This document shows positions 11,060 through 23,064 of a stretch of DNA of 64,000 nt, one piece after another. Each line of letters opens with the position of its first letter. Position 1 is the first letter of the stretch. The notes beneath the pieces were generated by a model that worked only from the letters and a program-made list of their open reading frames with translations, made no database searches and had not been told where the DNA came from. This stretch comes from Gloeopeniophorella convolvens (taxonomy: Eukaryota > Basidiomycota > Agaricomycetes > Russulales): NCBI GenBank assembly GCA_022496205.1, contig WTXD01000065.1:1-64000 (forward strand), given 5' to 3'. The position numbers were made by a program, and so were the translations under genes.

Positions 11060-13101
11060 ATGACTTCGTACAACATCACGATCGAGGACTCCTCGCCGCT
11101 CATTGTGCGTATTCGTGATTGCCTCAGGTTCTGGGATGCGTTTCTGAAAACCGGACCCTCAGACGTACAACGACATTTCGAAATGGGACGATTCGGCTTC
11201 AATATCTGATTTCTTATTTGCATCGGGTCCGGCGCTGGGGTTTGGATCTGTGCATCAGACGAACGCTAGCACGGGCATCGACATTCCGTTTAATGGTGAG
11301 CCGAGCGTGTATCCTTCTTGGGTTCTTGATCTCAAGATGTCCACGTAGGGAGTGCGATCTATGTTTATGGGTACGTCTGATGCATTTGTCCTAGCCGTGT
11401 TCAGTTGACTAAAGGTCGTCCAGTTCTACAAGCTCCTCCGGCGGCCCTTTCTCCGCATCCATCACACCAGACATCTCGTCAAATCAAATCGAGACGACTA
11501 ACTACAGTTCTTCCTCGATCCTCCCGCATTTCCAGCAACTGCTCTTCAACCGCACAAATCTCGACCCGAGTAAGCAGCACCACCTGACGCTGCAGAACCT
11601 TGGCAAGGGTGACTTCTCCCTCGACTATGTCGTTGTTGAGAACGCGCTTCCGGGACCCGTGAACAACGCGACAATTGACGATGGAGATGGTGCGTTCGTG
11701 TACAGTGGAAAATGGTCGCAGGACATCTTCGAAGGCTCGAAGAACAAGTTCATCGGATTGTTGTACGATGGCATCGTGACCTCGCATCTGACCGAGGATC
11801 CCAATGCGTCGGCCACGCTGACATTCCAGGGCAGCGGCGTTGTGCGTATCTCGCCCCTTGAACCGAATTGTGCAGCTAACGTATCACACAGGAAGTGCAT
11901 GGGGAGTACGCGTGCGGCTCGTACCAGGCACAACTCGACAACGGATCCGTCCAAATGCTACAAAATGGCCGCAACGCGTCCGCACGCCCGGTTCCCAGGT
12001 CTCGCCCACGCGAGCTGCTGTACGCGGCGAGCGGACTGCCGGAAGCGAACCACACGCTGGTCCTCAAGTATCTAGGCGGCGCCTGCAGCTCGGGTTTCAA
12101 CATTGACTACGCCATCGTGAGGTGCGCATTCCTTCTGCGCGCTCTCAGATGCGATTTCTGACGATGACGTATACAGTTCGTCAAATTCGAGCGGAACGCA
12201 CACACGGCGGCGCGCCTTCCACCCAGTGTTCATCCCTCACTCGTCGAGGTGCGATCCTTGCCACAATTCTCTCATCTTTGTCTGACCCCGCGTAGCTCCG
12301 GCGATGGCTCGCCGGTCTCGACAGGCGTGATCGTAGCGATTGTGCTTGGGATCATCGTGCTCATTGCTATACTTTGCTTCATCCTCTTCAGACGCCATCG
12401 TCTTCGGAAAGCCAAACGTGCCAGCGATGCCGAAGCTGGGAGACGGGCGAGCCATGAATGGGACAGCCGGCTCGACGCCATTACCGTAAGTTCCCCCGGT
12501 TGCTCCAGGGTTGCACTGAGTTCACCACATGCCCTCACAGCCAATCGAGGACAGCAGAGTAGCTTTGAGGCAGGAAGGGCCGGTCTACAGCACTTCTGCT
12601 TCACAGTCGTCAACGCCGGCACCTCCCTACATGGAAGAGGTGGGGCCGATTCCTGTCAGCACACCGGTCGTCCCGCTGCGGTTCGAGCCCAGGAAAGGCG
12701 GCGATGTGCGGGCGCCTGCCCCAGTCCTGTACCCTCCGCCATTGGATGTCAGCCACCAGAAGAATCTCCGGCTCGATCTCTCTGAAGCAGCGATGTCCTC
12801 CCAACCTGCGGTTCCAAAACGCAGGTCGGCGCTTCCAAACCCGTGGGACGTCGGTGGGCAGCCTCCGCCGTCCGCGAAGTTCGACCAGACGATGTTCAAA
12901 CCGCCTCCGGTCGCCTTGACGCTACCCTCGCGCCCCGCCCCGACTCACGGCGCCGCATCTCTGCATTGGCACGGTCCGGTTGAGCCGCAGGTGCTCGCGG
13001 GGTCTGGCGTGAAGTCCCCTCACTGGCAAACAGCTGAGGTCGTAGTTCCGAGCTCGCTGGCCGAGCGCCCCGGCGAGCCTTACGGGGCTAGTGCGATTTG
13101 A
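11060..13101 (+). CDS. Single-pass membrane protein with extracellular beta-sandwich-like repeats
   Basis: Eight exons (11060-11104, 11163-11295, 11349-11370, 11424-11841, 11892-12121, 12177-12248, 12296-12485, 12541-13101) give an in-frame protein of about 556 residues. It follows the layout of a family common in basidiomycetes: a start such as MTSYNITIEDSSPLI without a clear signal peptide, two domains resembling galactose-binding sandwiches (block FNGSAIYVYG, later FQGSGVEVHGEYACGSY), a short Ser and Asn linker, one transmembrane helix (VIVAIVLGIIVLIAILCFIL), then basic residues and a long disordered, Pro-rich cytoplasmic tail. NFT/S-type glycosylation sites are frequent outside. The role is unknown; cell-wall or surface sensing is only a guess. 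The exon phases all fit, which supports the model. Confidence 0.8.
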
Positions 13102-13601
13102 TTCTCGTTTCGGTGAGGACTTAGTCTGATTTAGTGGACATCCCGAACGATGATGGCGCTGTACGTACGGTCGAGGACACTTTGTAGCCTGTTTTCTCTG
13201 TGTCCAGTATACCAATTGTTGCTGGATACACTGCCGTTGGTGCACTTGCAGCTGTTTACGGTGCGGCTATAACAAGGAGTAATCCGAAGTCGGTCGGGTG
13301 GTTTTACATAACATTTTTGCCGTCCGGGCGTGTTCGGAGTTTACGGACTGCTCGTGTGATCTCTTCGCAACCACACCGACCATACAATTACCCCCCATTC
13401 CCCGCCCCTCCACCCTTCCCCCGCCACCGCCCCAGCCTCTGTCGTGCTCCCGTTCGCATCTTTGACCGGGTCACGCGAGAATCGCTGAAGATCATCTTGT
13501 TCGTGGTGTGGTGCCATCGCATGATCGTGATATCACGTCTGTGACGCCCGTGCTTGCTTGACATTTTAACGACGCCCACCCCGCCGCCCGACGACTCTGC
13601 C
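13102..13601. other. Intergenic, promoter of the phosphatase gene
   Basis: No gene was found. C-rich stretches at about 13390-13440 (CCCC-rich words) precede the next start codon by roughly 170 bases and may be promoter sequence. Confidence 0.45.
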
Positions 13602-15420
13602 ATGCCGAAATCCAAGCTTCACATGTCTATCTCCGCCGACAACGCCGTGCCTCCGGACAGCGATACCAGCGAGGACTCGCCCTCCTCGTCGCCAAGCGTC
13701 ACTCCCACCTACGAGAAGACCAGCTTTCCTCGCGACGGGTCGCCTCCCAACTTTACCACCGGCACGCACCCAACTGGTATCGCGGCTGGACGCCTGCCCG
13801 AGGAGGTCTACACGAACACCCTGCCGGCGTGGCGTGCGGCCCTCCGACAGAGGTGCGTGAAAGTGGTAGAATGGGAAAGTCAGGTCCTCGGGAGATGGCA
13901 GGTGCCTTTTTTTCTCGTATATATTGCAATCCGGGTTGCTGATAGCACCGCAGGCGCGCGTTCGTACACCATGGCTAGACACGTACTTCCTGCAGACGTC
14001 TATGCTTGGGACGCACACATTTTTCCTACTATTTTTGCCCTGCCTTTTCTTCTTTGGTCACCATGATTTAGGGAGGGGGTAAGGTCTCGTCATTTTTGGC
14101 GGCCCCCTCAGGCTAACGTATCTCCTATTATAGGCTTTGCTACGCCCTCGCCTTTGGGCTGTATTCGTCATCATTTTTAAAAGATTTAGTTTGCTCTCCG
14201 CGACCATTCGCTCCTCCAGTCACCCGGCTTAGTAAGTCCCCACATTCCAGTTGTACAATCGATGTTGATTGTGTTGCAGCTATTGGTAGCCATCATCTGG
14301 AGTACGGGTTCCCCTCGACCCACTCGACGAACTCCATGTCAATTACCCTCTTCCTTGGCTCCCATATCTACGACCTCCATCGCGCCGGTTCCATCTCGAC
14401 CACCACCTTTGTTGCTTGGAACGTTGGCTTTGTTGTCTACATGCTGTCGATCCTGGGCGGTCGGTTGTACATGGGGATGCACGGGTTCCTCGACTGCTCT
14501 GCCGGCCTGATCCTCGGTGTGGTGGGTTGGGTCATGCAGCGTCTCCTGATGCCGGCAGTCGAGAAGTGGCTCGCGCACAGCGATTGGAACGGTACGTCGC
14601 CAGCTCCCTGCCGTCGCCGTTGCCTTTTGCTTACCACCCCGCAGCGCCGCTGACCGTTACTGCAGTGTGCCTCCTGCTCGTCAACCAGCACCCGTCGCCC
14701 GTCGACGACTGCCCCTGCTTCGAAGACGCCATTGCATTCGTCTCGGTCGTCCTCGGCCTGCTGATCAGCGTCTGGTGCTCGCACCGCGTCCCCGCGCTCG
14801 ACCCAGCGCGCTTCACGACCGTCACGCCGGGCGCGGCACTCGACTCGCCTGCGGCCGCCGCGACGTGGACGCTATTCGTGCTGCTGAAGCTCACGACGGG
14901 CATCGCGGCGGTGTTCGGGTGGCGCATGCTCGCCAAGCCGAGCGTGCAGACGCTGCTCCCGCCGCTGTTCCGGTGGCTCGCGCGCGCGAGCCCCGTGCGC
15001 CTTCCGCACCGCCGTCACTACACGCCCGCGACCGAGTACTCGCACGGGCCGCCGCACACCCTGCGCGCCGTGCCGAGTATGATCGACCTCGACCTTGCTA
15101 CGGGAGAGGTCGTCGACGGCGTCGCAAGCGGGCTGCGCGGGCGGGCCGCCGGAGCGGTGAAGCGCCGGGGTGCCGGCGGGGAGAAGGTGGTCACCTTCGA
15201 GGCGAACGAAGGCGGGGCGCAGGACGACAGAGTAAAGCATTATGATGCGGATGGTGCGTGTTCTACCTCTCCTGTCTGCGCCGCGTATATGCGCTCATGC
15301 GTGCCGTTTTTTTTTTCGCTTTTCTTAGTGTTGACGAGGGTGGTCGTGTACGCCGGGATCGGGATCGTCTCGTGTATGCTTGTGCCTGCGATGTTCGAGG
15401 CGCTCGAGTGGGGGTTCTAA
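13602..15420 (+). CDS. PAP2-family phosphatase, Lcb3/sphingosine-1-phosphate phosphatase type
   Basis: Six exons (13602-13901, 13954-14078, 14134-14231, 14280-14591, 14666-15253, 15329-15420) give 504 residues with consistent phases. The three catalytic motifs of the PAP2 superfamily are present in order: KDLVCSPRP (K-x6-RP, about residue 157), PSTHS (about 186) and GRLYMGMHGFLDC (R-x5-H-x3-D, about 230). Several hydrophobic segments follow, the last near the C-terminus (VVVYAGIGIVSCMLVP). In yeast, Lcb3 and Ysr3 dephosphorylate long-chain base phosphates in the ER. The order of motifs and the membrane C-terminal half suggest that role rather than a diacylglycerol pyrophosphatase. The start at 13602 is the first ATG in frame after upstream stops. 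Confidence 0.85.
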
Positions 15421-16276
15421 GCGTAAGCGCGCTGTTCTGCACCCCTCCTCATCTCCGTCCTCTATACCCCTCGTCGCGGACAGACGACACCCACAAACAC
15501 CTCGCAGATAATGATCGTTAGGTCATGTGATACTTTATCTAAGGGCCATTGGATAATCGTTAGGGAAATAAACAAGTGAACCGCCGGCACTTCAGCGTTG
15601 CTTGTCGGTCGGCGGTGCGCTACTGTATATGAATGTGTGTAGATGTCGGCTCACAATATATCGGCTATTGGGTATCTGATTGACTTTGCGGAAGTTGATT
15701 GGTATTCTGCTTGCGTTTGTGCCGCGTCTGGCGGTCTCTTGAGCTGACTGCGTGACGGGGCGTCGCGAAAAGTTGGATGAGTAAGGGTTCTTCCAGTGTG
15801 CGCTCCCAGCCTGGACCCGCGCATTATTCCAAGTGATCGTAGCTGCGGTGTGACATCTAGATCCTGTCTACGTGCAGGAGTACTTACTGGCTGAGTCATA
15901 CGAGGGTCACTGATACCGTACTTGCTTTCTGACGCTGATCCATGTCCCCTGTGAAGTTGCACAATCTACGCCCCGCGTGAATGATCGCACACATTGCGGT
16001 CTGGTAATCACTTGGAGCGAACTAGATGCACACGATCGTGATAAGTAATTGAAGCCTACGGAGGCCATCGCGTCATGGGCCTGAGTCAACACACAGAACG
16101 GATGTCTAAGCAAGCTCGTCGACAGAACACAGAATGTTCCTGCTTAGACACGACCGTGCGCGGCCTTCCGTTGCCCCACACGGCGAGATGCAGCGCATGA
16201 CCGACACGATAGCACCATCGCTCGTCATCTGCGTGAGAGCACACGGCAGACGATCGCATACCAGACTGCCTGTGGC
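15421..16276. other. No recognisable gene
   Basis: This spacer has only short open frames. It contains the 3' flank of the phosphatase gene and the upstream flank of the glutathione transferase gene. Confidence 0.5.
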
Positions 16277-16286
16277 GTATATATAG
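16277..16286 (+). promoter_or_regulatory. TATA box of the glutathione transferase gene
   Basis: GTATATATAG lies 60 bases before the ATG at 16346. The spacing suits a TATA box with a short 5' leader. Confidence 0.5.
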
Positions 16287-16345
16287 CCGATGCGCACGCC
16301 CAGTGGCTTCTACCTACCCAGGCGCAACCACCACCTATCGACATC

Positions 16346-17305
16346 ATGGCCACCCCAGACATCATCTTTTACACTGCCAAGGTGCGCCGCAGTGCTGCGC
16401 AGCGTGCTATATGCGGCTGATCGGCGGCTTCGCTGTTGCCATCGCAGGTCTGCCCGTTCGCGCAGCGGGTACGTGCGCGCAGCCGGCTTGTTGGACTTGC
16501 ATGCTGAGCGATGACGTATGGCTTAGGTCGAGCTCGCCTTCCAGGAGGCGGGTGCAGACATCGGGCGGTATCAGATCGACCTGCAGAACAAGCCCGAGTG
16601 GTACGCCTCGCGCGTGAACCCCGCTAGCAAGGTCCGCCCGCTCTCTCTCTCCCACAACCCCATTCACAGCTCATCATCGTACCTCGCAGGTCCCCGCCGT
16701 CGTCTACGGCAGCCCCAAGGCGGACCCGGAGCACCCGACGCCCGAGTCGGCCAAGATCGCCGAGTCGCTCGTGCTCCTCGAGTTCGTCGCGGACCTGTAC
16801 CCGCAGTCGGGCCTGCTCCCCGCGGACCCGGTCGCGCGCGCGCGCGTGCGGTTCTTCATCGACGCGGTCTCGAGCCGGCTCTTCCCCGCCTTTTTGGCGC
16901 TCTTCATTCGTGGCGAGACGAGCGGCGCGGACGCGTTCGTCGCGGCGCTCGCGGACGTGCAGGCGCTGCTGCCGGAGACGGGGTTCGCGGCGGGCCCGGG
17001 CTTCACGATCGCGGACGCGGCGCTCGTGCCGTTCCTCGCGCGGTGGGAGCTGCAGCTGCGCAACGACGTCGGCAAGTTCGCGGAGGGCACCGGCCCGCGC
17101 GTGTACGAGGAGGTGTTCAAGAGCGAGAAGTTTGCGCGGCTGCAGCGCTACTTTGCGGACGTGACGAGCCGGCAGAGCTTCAAGAATAGCTTTGATGCGG
17201 TGAGTGCGCGGGCGGGGTGGGTAGGTGCGGCGCGGGCGTGTGCTGATTTGGCTGTAGGAGTACTTGTTGAACTCGGCCAAGGCGCGCTTCAGCCGCAACC
17301 AGTAA
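16346..17305 (+). CDS. Glutathione S-transferase, omega-like fungal class
   Basis: Five exons (16346-16381, 16448-16468, 16527-16631, 16690-17199, 17258-17305) give 239 residues; the second exon is only 21 bases. The thioredoxin-fold half begins IIFYTAKVCPFAQRVELAF, with the Cys of CPFAQR where omega-type and related fungal transferases have their catalytic residue. Then come the glutathione-site block NPASKVPAVVYG and the conserved ESAKIAESLVLLEF. The helical half carries FTIADAALVPFLARW, the usual hydrophobic-core motif. Enzymes of this kind conjugate or remove glutathione in detoxification of plant and wood phenolics, which is plausible for a wood-decay fungus but not shown here. The very high GC content of exon 4 is reflected in long open frames on the opposite strand that are not genes. 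Confidence 0.85.
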
Positions 17306-17708
17306 AGGTGGTCGACTTGAGAGTCGAGGAGACTATAGTACTTTGTTGTACGATCATCGTTGATGTTGAGAACAAACAATTTGAGAAGTCGATGGGCGAC
17401 GCAGAGACTGATTAATGATTATCTGCGTGAAACTGGACCTGCTATGACCGTTCGAGGCAAGAATAACATGTGTTGCGATGTCTGGACGCCGGAAACAAGA
17501 ACACAGAGATACTGTAGGGACTTCAGGTGATACTGAATAGCGACGTAGCGGACGTTGCGCGATCAAGGGTTGATGTGATTAAAAAAAGTGTGGCAGTGGC
17601 AGTGGCAGATCTACTTGGTTTTTAAATATTGGCGCGCTGTTGCTTGTTCGCAGCCGCCACTCGGAGCGACTTACAATCGAGAAACACTCGAGCACATCGA
17701 GCAGCGCG
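17306..17708. other. Intergenic
   Basis: No gene was recognised. A TTTTTAAATATTGG word near 17620 could be a TATA-like element for the eIF4E-family gene, whose ATG is at 17709. Confidence 0.4.
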
Positions 17709-19204
17709 ATGAGCAGCGACGCCTCCCAGCCGAGTCTCCACGTCCCCAAACCAGAGCGTCCGTCCTCCGCCAACCGCCTCCCGTCCCTCAACCAGCTCGC
17801 CGCCCGCATCGGCGCCAACACCCCGCCCCCGCCCACTCCGCCGCCGCCGCTGCTGCCGCCGCCCGCCCGCGCCTCGCCGCCTCGCTCCTCCGCACGGGCT
17901 CCACCGCCTCCGTCTCGACCGCCGCGTCCGCCAGCGACTCGGTCGCCGTCATCCCGCCCGTGACCCGCTCCACGTCCCCCGCCGCGCTCTCCACCTCCCC
18001 GCCGAACTCGACCACCGGCTCCGTCAACGGCGACGCAGGCACCGGCGACGCCCTCACGACCGAGCGCGTCGAGCGTCTCGCGCAGGAGAGCGCCCCGCCG
18101 GGCGACAAGCCCGTCAAGAAGACCAAGGGGTACAAGAACATCCCGAGCCTCGACGCCATCACCGCGCGCTATGCGCGCACGCGCACGCTCAGCGTCGACG
18201 GCACCCCCGTCCCGCCCGAGGCGGAGCCCATCGAGGACCCCAAGACGCCCGGCGTGATGACCCGGCCGCCCGAGCATCCGCTGCAGCACGCCTGGTGCGC
18301 CCGCGGCCTCTGCTGTCCCACCGGCGGCGCCCGTGTTGACCCCCTCTGACTAGGACGGTCTACCACGACACCAAGGCCAAGATCCCGTTCACGCCGATGT
18401 CCGCGACGGACAGCTCGTACCCGGCGCCCGCCGAGGCGGGCGTGTACGAGGCGGGGCTGACGACCATCGGCGAGTTTGACACGGTCGAGTCGTACTGCCG
18501 CTACTTCAACTGGCTCAAGCCGCCCTCGAAGCTCGAGCGCAACTCGAACTACCACCTCTTCAAATCGGGCATCAAGCCGATGTGGGAGGACCCCGCGAAC
18601 GCGCACGGCGGCAAGTGGGTGCTCACGATGAAGAACAACCCTGCGCTGCTCGACCAGTCGTGGCAGTGGCTCACGATGGCGCTCGTCGGCGAGGAGCTCG
18701 ACGAGGGCGACGAGATCTGCGGCGCGGTCGTCAGCCTGCGCTCCAAGGTTGACCGCATCCAGCTCTGGATGCGCTCCAAGGACGACGTCGAGAAGATCAA
18801 CGGCATCGGCCGCAAGTTTGTCAAGCTGCTCGACGTCTCCGAGGCGGACGGCATCGGGCTCGAGTTCCAGGTGCGCCTCTCCCGCCCTCCTTGGCCCCCT
18901 CCCATCCCTTTCCCACTCACCCAACCCCCCGCAGTACAACACGGAAGACCGCCCGCAGCCGAACAGGTTCCTCTCGATCCAGGCCGTCCCGCAGTCGTCC
19001 TTCCGCCCGACGTTCCACCCCAAGGGCCCCGGCAGCCCCGTCAACGGGCCCGGCGAGGGCCCCGCGCCGCCCGGCCTGGCGAACCCCGCGCCTGCGCCTG
19101 TACCTGCTCCAGCGCCAGCGCCCGGCCCCGGCGGCGCGTTTGCGGGCTTCGGCGGCGTGCTCGGCGGCGCGGGCGGCGGCTGGCGCGGGAAGCGCGGCGG
19201 CTGA
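17709..19204 (+). CDS. eIF4E-family cap-binding protein (class II-like), with a one-base frame break
   Basis: Three exons (17709-18294, 18354-18870, 18935-19204). The N-terminal extension starts MSSDASQPSLHVPKPERP in one frame. From about 17880 the protein continues one frame over (RPRLAASLLRTGS onward). The exon lengths sum to 1373, one base short of a multiple of three, so a base is missing in the C-rich tract at about 17815-17880. The cap-binding core is clear: HAWTVYHDTK, GEFDTVESYCRYFNWLKP, SGIKPMWED, GGKWVLTM, and SKDDVEKINGIGRKF. It ends in a Pro-, Ala- and Gly-rich tail. Tyr in GVYEAGLTTIG lines up with the cap-stacking Tyr of 4EHP, so it looks like class II. It would bind the mRNA cap and tune translation. 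Confidence 0.8.
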
Positions 19205-19694
19205 GCCGGCGCGGCGAGGTCCCGCCAGTCCAAGTAAGCGCGGGGGAGAATGTAAAGCCAGCTTGTAAGTAAGTATCGCCCGAGGTTTCTTGTTCTGAGC
19301 TCGAATTGTCGCGCGGGGTGGTTGTCGTGTTTGGTTGGTGTAGGCTAGTTGTCGGTCGAAGGGCCGTATACACGGTGCGGTCGCCACGGCGGTTGGTGAT
19401 ATTGAAGCGAGCCGGTGGGCCCCCAGCTTGGGCTCAGTCTGAAGTGTGAGTGCTTGCTACTGAGCTAGATGTTTGCCATCGTTGGCGCAGTAAGAGACTT
19501 GGCCCTCGCCCGACGCCCGCCATCGCGTCGCTGCCTGCAGGCTCCAGTGGCTGCGCGAGGTTTACTTATTCTTCGTGTGGAGCACGCTGCGGCTCGTGCG
19601 ACTTCTTAATCCACGAGGTGCGCTGGACCTCGCCAAACGCGTCAATTGCCTATCCGCGTTCGAATGCCATTTGTATGAATCGCTACGAGTTCTC
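19205..19694. other. Intergenic
   Basis: No gene was found. This is the 3' flank of the eIF4E-family gene up to the edge of the duplicated DUF6533 segment. Confidence 0.45.
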
Positions 19695-21870
19695 ATGATG
19701 GATCGTGTATGTTAGTACATGGACTCTATGGTATCTGCGCCCTATGAATCATCCTATTGTTCTTCTGGGGCAGGCCTTCGTCCTGCGAAGGTTTCCAGCT
19801 GCACTTCTATGAATGAGAAACGGCGGAAGATCTACTCTCACCGTGATACTACGACTTAGCACATATCATCTGTTGTACTTAGTGGACCGGGGCAGATATC
19901 ACCCAAGCTGGTGCTTGAAACGACAGCCACCTCCCAAACTTGAATCGTAGTTGGACTGGTCATGTCCTGGGCGGCGGTACATATGCGGTGATGTTCCGCG
20001 CGTAGATTGATCATGGCACGGGAGATCATGACCGCAGCCAGCCTATATGGACGTCAGATTGGAAACGACACAGGATTGAACCGCGAGAACTGACATATTC
20101 GTGAGGCCTGGAGACGAATTCCGGAGCAGGGGCTATGTTGGAGGGCATCGAATAAGTTAACAGCCTCCAGGGACATGATCATATTGTTTACAGGAGCAAA
20201 CTATGTTGCTTGTGTCAGAGTTATATTACGATGGAATGACTCAATGATGGGGACTTACATGGAGCACCATGACGTTTATGATGTTCACGAGAGCGATGAG
20301 CCTGTGTTAAACTTAGGTTAGCAAAGCGAAACAGAAGCAAAGAGGGCAGGTACGTGAAAAATACAGTGCCTGACGTGTTGTCAGCTTCTTCAACGATCGA
20401 GGTCTGGGCACGTACCATCACGCATCAGAACATCTAAGATCCGCACTCTGCCGCGGCCGAACGTTAGTGATTTGTAAAGCGCCATCAAGAATATGATAGC
20501 GTCGAATACTGAGAGGCCCCCCCATGCTATCGCTAAGCCTAAGAAAAGTTGTATAAGCAACTCGATTACCTCGTCAAGAAAAGGACACACCGCGTCCGCT
20601 GGAGATAGAGGATCATGAATACGGTGAACGAGTGTTCGGATGATGCTACGTACGCATCCTGTCCCACCCATTGGTTGCAACCAGGAATTATCGAGGTGAC
20701 TTGAAGGATACCGGGACCCAGCCCAGCGATTGTAATCCACTACAGATCACTGTTCGTGACTGGTTCCACCCGGGGGGTCAATGCGCGTACCATAGCAGTG
20801 CTCAGGCCAGCGAGTGATAGAACCACCAGGGCACATAATATACGTCGGCTGCCCAGATACATTGCGTACACACGCGCAACACAGAGCACTTCCATCATTT
20901 GAGGGTCAGTCATGAAGGCATTCTAGGCGGATAACATGTACTCACGACCCACACAGATCTGTTGAAAAAAGAACAGGAGCTCGTGGTACAAAAACTCGCC
21001 CCGGCAGCTTCGACATAAATTGAATGACTATTGTCAAACTATTGTTCGATTTTCAGTTCGCGGAGACCAAACTTACTACTTTGACATCAGAATGCGGAGG
21101 TTAGCAACACCGCCACGTCAGCTGGGGATGCACGCAGCTCAAAGGCGTAGGGTACGTACTGATGGGTTCGGATAGGTGAACAGTCCCCCCGCGATGGCGA
21201 GATTCCCGACAAGGGCAATGTACCGATTGAGGAGGAAAACTATAGGGACGAATCCGAGCCTATTTCTTGGAGGCCAGAAAAACTCGACCTCTTCGGGGAG
21301 TGTGAGGAAGTAGTCGTAGATCGTCACGACTGCAGCAATGGCAAACGGTCCGCCGTTCGAATCAGCGCCATGATGTACCCAGGCGGCGATAATACCAGCT
21401 TACCGAGTGGAATCAAAGCAAGTACGTGCTTGGCATAGCTAGATACGTTTTGTGAGGAAGAAACGGGACGCTCTAAGCAACTCACAGTTGGCTAAAGGAT
21501 GTTGGATCTGATAGTGTCTGCACTTGGCTGGACATCGAACGCTGCAATCGGCAAGGTGAGACCTGAAAACGTCGAAGCGGGTGAATGAGAGAGGGAATAT
21601 TTCACAAGGGATGATGAAGCAGCCAAAGTTCAAATAGCACGTTCAAGAGGGCGATCACCGACGGAATATACAGTGTAGCAGCAATATAAAATGGCGGGTT
21701 TCCACTGAAACGAACAAAGATCAAGGAAGTACAGCTTTGTGCCACCAAAAGGTGGAGTAAAATCAAGTAGATTTCTGGTGAAAGTCCAAGGGCCGTCCTT
21801 GCCAGATGGTGGCTATCATGGGCTCCCGATGACTGGAAGGACCGACCGGGGAACGCCGCGAATTCATCAT
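19695..21870. repeat. Segmental duplication, copy A
   Basis: This segment matches 26521-28930 in the same orientation, beginning with TATGTTAGTACATG and a shared GGGGCAGGCCTTCGTCCTG stretch and running past the 5' end of the enclosed DUF6533 gene. Copy B carries extra sequence near its far end. The DUF6535 gene lies between the copies. Confidence 0.85.
19856..21446 (-). pseudogene. DUF6533 membrane protein, copy A, start codon lost
   Basis: Exon by exon this copy follows the intact copy B (26677-28258): YDYFLTLPEEVEFFWPP and FLLNRYIALVGN, then SCRGEFLYHELL, LCVARVYAI, LGLAIAWGGLSVFDAIIF, LIALVNIINVMVL, MISRAMINLRAEH and a TAA stop at 19856. Splice sites are conserved throughout. However, where copy B has its ATG (28258-28256), copy A has GTA (21446-21444), and the next ATG downstream leads to a stop after seven codons. 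Without a different first exon the copy cannot be translated in frame. DUF6533 proteins are basidiomycete multi-pass membrane proteins of unknown function. Confidence 0.75.
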
Positions 21871-23064
21871 GCAGGCCGCGCCGCGACCAATCTCACCTCA
21901 TCGACACGGCATGCTAATCATGATGTCCATGATGCATTTTGTTCAAACGTGCACTTGAACCATTCGGAAACCGGGATGTCGCTGTACATTAGCCCATAGG
22001 ACATCTGGGACCTTCTGATTGACGTGGTCACGGGAACGGATCAAGTCGACTGTCTGCACTCATCTCATTTGACCAATACATCCTTTCCTCGATCTGCCCT
22101 CGGGTTGTTCACCACGCACCACGCGGCATAGCAAAACCTACTTATATGCTTGAAACCATCTTATCGACAGAGGCTCCTGTTCTATGCCTAGGATCGGCAG
22201 TGGTCTCGCAACACTACTGAGGGATGTAGAAAAAGACGTGTACTGCCACCGCTCTTGTGGCGCATGGAAGCGCTTGTGGAACCCAATGGCTGTTCCTGTC
22301 TTCCGTGTGATGGGTTGCAGCGCCGTGCCTTCCGCGTGAAGACCGATGATCACAAAACGCGATATCTGCAGGTCCGTGGGCACAGGTTGATCCAGGTAGA
22401 GATCGACTTACAGACGAACACTTTGGCGAGCGTTGGCATCAGATCTCACAAGAGCGGCTTTGTGTCGGCGTCCTTGAGTCATCCGAGGGAGAGAAGAGTC
22501 GTAGATATCTTAAAGGAGCGAGCCGGAGGGACCTTTACTTAACATTGCAACGAACGCGTGGCTCTTCCAACTGACGTGCATTACTAGGACGCTCGAAAAA
22601 TTCACCATGAATATAGCCCTGCGTTCGGCTGGGGTCACGAGAGGTGGTGCTGCACAAAGTGGCGGGTATTTTGTGTGAAAAACAGGGCACCTGCGAGCAT
22701 GATTCTACCTCTGCCTCGGAGAGGGCGAGCGTCTAGGCGCACCATCACGAACGAGCGCCTGGACTGAGCCCCGTCCGGCGTCCAATCGTCTAGTCATACT
22801 TAGCGCTCGTTGCCATCTAGGGTCAAAGGCCCCAGCCCTGTATCCTGATTCAGAAGGACATTTACAACATCGCCAACGGGTGCGGAAAAGGCGAAACGCA
22901 CCGGTGACCACAGCTGGTGCTAGTGCTGGCTGGTGATGGTATATAGTAGAAAACGAGTATGACCAGCGAGAATAGATCACGTCACGGTGCCATCGGCGCG
23001 ACAGCTTTGCAATAAAAGCTGACATAATCCGAGGGCGTGTAACTCGGGGAGAGTCACGTCTCCT
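21871..23064. other. No recognisable gene
   Basis: Open frames of up to 95 codons overlap on both strands at 22140-22540 without domain patterns. I see no gene. Confidence 0.45.

Noticed and set aside
16624..17379. A 251-codon minus-strand open frame
   Set aside because: It mirrors the glutathione transferase exons and has no domain of its own.
18169..19233. A 354-codon minus-strand open frame
   Set aside because: It is antisense to the eIF4E-family gene, whose exons and domain are clear; the frame is open only because of GC-rich codon use.
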